Of a stretch of 64,000 nt of DNA, positions 62,039-64,000 are shown piece by piece. The notes beneath the pieces were generated by a model. That model did not search any database, had not been told where the DNA came from, and saw nothing but the letters and a program-made list of their open reading frames with translations. The DNA is from Cinclus cinclus (Eukaryota; Chordata; Aves; Passeriformes; Cinclidae): the NCBI RefSeq assembly GCF_963662255.1, contig NC_085068.1, positions 7,473,791 to 7,537,790 on the forward strand, written 5' to 3'. A program made the translations under genes and the position numbers. How positions within the stretch are numbered: position 1 is the first letter of the stretch; each line of letters starts with the position of its first letter.

Positions 62039-62455
62039 GCTCGCCTCACGCCCCGCCCGCTGGCCAGCCAGCCCACAACAGTCGCCACGAGGCTCACATG
62101 GATCCTTTTCACCCCTCCACTCCCACCCCGCCCCTCCAGCCGTGTGCCCGGGTGGTTTTGGTAGCCTAAGTTTTGGCGCAGGTCGCCATCTCGGCTGGCA
62201 GGGGGCACCTTCAGGAGGTGGTGCCCGGTGGTGCCATGGCACAGGAGCAGCTCCCGGCCGGCCCCGGGGGCACGGAGGGACTCGGTGAGCCCCGGGTCCA
62301 GCCCGCCAGGTGTCAATCCACACCTGCCCGCAGAAAACAAACCAAAATCCCGGCGCTGAGGGCTCCAAATCCGCGGCCGAGCCCACCGGGACAAGGTGGG
62401 AACGTCACGGCGGCGGCACCGGGACAAGGAGCGCTCCCGGGCTCGGGAATATCCC
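62039..62455 (-). promoter_or_regulatory. AGRN: GC-rich region upstream of TM-agrin exon, candidate promoter and 5' UTR
   Basis: This non-repetitive, CpG-containing stretch lies directly upstream of the TM-agrin start codon, between exon E1 and the 22-bp array at 62455. TM-agrin is known to be transcribed from its own promoter inside the LN-agrin gene, so the 5' UTR and start site most likely fall here. I see no clear TATA box. The assignment is inferred from position only. Confidence 0.4.
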
Positions 62456-63295
62456 TGTCCTCTGGAATATCCCCTCGGATCCTCTGGAATATCCTCACGG
62501 ATCCCCTGGAATATCCCCGTGGATCCTCTGGAATATCCTCTCAGATCCTCTGGAATATCCTCACGGATCCCCTGGAATATCCCCTCGGATCCTCTGGAAT
62601 ATCCCCTCGGATCCTCTGGAATATCCCCTTGGATCTTCTGGAATATCCTCACGGATCCTCTGGAATATCCCCTAGGATCCTCTGGAATATCCCCTTGGAT
62701 CTTCTGGAATATCCTCACGGATCCTCTGGAATATCCCCTCGGATCCTCTGGAATATCCCCTTGGATCTTCTGGAATATCCTCACAGATTCTCTGGAATAT
62801 CCTCACGGATCCCCTGGAATATCCTCTCAGATCCTCTGGAATATCCCCGTGGATCTTCTGGAATATCCTCACAGATCCTCTGGAATATCCTCACGGATCC
62901 CCTGGAATATCCTCTCAGATCCTCTGGAATATCCCCGTGGATCTTCTGGAATATCCTCACAGATCCTCTGGAATATCCTCACGGATCCCCTGGAATATCC
63001 TCTCAGATCCTCTGGAATATCCCCGTGGATCTTCTGGAATATCCTCACAGATTCTCTGGAATATCCTCACGGATCCTCTGGAATATCCCCTTGGATCATC
63101 TGGAATATCCCCGTGGATCTTCTGGAATATCCTCACAGATTCTCTGGAATATCCTCACGGATCCTCTGGAATATCCCCTTGGATCTTCTGGAATATCCTC
63201 TCAGATCCCCTGGAATATCCTCTCAGATCCCCTGGAATATCCTCACGGATCCTCTGGAATATCCTCTGGGATCCTCTGGAATATCCTCTGGAATC
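62456..63295. repeat. 22-bp CTGGAATATCCTCACGGATC minisatellite
   Basis: About 38 copies with variants CCCCTTGGATCTT, CCCGTGGATC and CTCAGATCC. Confidence 0.95.
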
Positions 63296-63394
63296 CACGC
63301 CGGCCTCACTCCAGGAACACCGAGCTCCCTGCGCTGTCCAGCGGCTCCTCCAGGACACGTCCAGCAGCCTTTGACCCTCCGCAGGTCCTTGCAG

Positions 63395-64000
63395 GTGGGA
63401 GAAGCCCAAAAATTCCAGGAGAAGCCCAAATATTCCGGGAGAAGCTCCAAATTCAGGGTGAAGCTCCAAAATTCAGGGTGAAGCCCAAAATTCAGGGTGA
63501 GGATCAAAGATTCCGTGAGAAGCCCAAAATTCAGGGTGAAGCTCAGAAATTCAGGGTGAAGCTCCAAAATCAGGGTGAATATCAAAAATTCCGGGTGAAG
63601 CTCCAAAATTCCATGAGAAGCCCAAGATTCAGGGTGAAGCTCCAAAATTCCAGGTGAAGCTCAAAAATTCAAGGTGAAGCTCCAAAAATTCCGTGAGAAG
63701 CCCAAGATTCAAGGCGAAGCTCCAAAATTCAGGGTGAAGCTCCAAAATTCCGTGAGATGCCCAAGATTCAGGGTGAAGCTCCAAAATTCAGGGTGAAGCT
63801 CCAAAAATTCCGTGAGAAGCCCAAAATTCAGGGTGAAGCTCCAAAAATTCCGTGAGAAGCCCAAAATTCAGGGTGAAGCTCCAAAATTCCGTGAGAAGCC
63901 CAAAATCCAGTGTGAAGCTCAAAATCCAGCGTGAAGCCAAAAAAATTTCGGGAGCAGCTCAAGGACTCCGGGAGCAGCTCAAGGATTCCGGGAGCAGCTC
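63395..64000. repeat. AAAATTCAGGGTGAAGCTCC array
   Basis: Units of 18-20 bp with AATTCAGGGTGAAGCTCCA and AATTCCGTGAGAAGCCCA, running to the window edge. Confidence 0.93.

Noticed and set aside
62039..64000. NtA domain exons of the secreted LN-agrin isoform
   Set aside because: None of the conserved NtA cysteine or sequence motifs was found here; the region is mostly arrays. They must lie beyond 64000.

Overview
The window is one vertebrate gene read on the minus strand: AGRN (agrin), the basement-membrane and synaptic heparan sulfate proteoglycan. The protein matches bird-type agrin closely. The short introns packed with minisatellites, the GC-rich exons and the CR1-like LINE tails point to a bird, probably a gene-dense microchromosome. 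The species cannot be fixed from the sequence. No second gene was found on either strand.

Layout (transcription runs from high to low coordinates). The upstream flank at 62039-64000 lies in front of the first exon of the transmembrane (TM, SN) isoform at 61870-62038. The secreted LN isoform's NtA exons would lie beyond 64000. Then follow the linker exon (59923-59970), follistatin/Kazal modules 1-7 (55621 to 42265), Kazal 8 with its acidic Ser-Gly stretch (38572-38224), a short Cys linker, laminin-EGF 1-2 (35528-34026), Kazal 9, the first Ser/Thr region with glycosaminoglycan sites, the SEA domain (30562-26227), the second Ser/Thr region plus EGF1, LG1, EGF2, EGF3, LG2, EGF4, and the first part of LG3, ending at the donor at 1501. 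The last LG3 exons and the 3' UTR lie left of base 1, so the gene is 3'-partial. I place 33 constitutive coding exons (1,885 codons plus 2 nt, phases all consistent) and three neural microexons: Y (12 nt, KSRK), z8 (24 nt, core NEIP) and z11 (33 nt). None of the microexons would be found by ORF length.

Functionally, the N-terminal half anchors the molecule (signal anchor, or NtA in the other isoform) and carries protease-inhibitor-like Kazal modules and heparan sulfate chains. The C-terminal half binds alpha-dystroglycan and heparin (LG1-LG2, Y), and LRP4/MuSK (LG3 with z8) to cluster acetylcholine receptors. Both neurotrypsin cleavage regions are recognisable.

The rest, well over half of the window, is tandem repeats: almost every intron holds one or more different arrays with periods from 3 to 165 bp. 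Many arrays have open frames that mimic low-complexity proteins; these are not genes. The most unusual observation is that at least four arrays have copied a splice junction of the adjacent real exon, producing series of decoy donors or acceptors beside exons E33, E18, E28 and E5.
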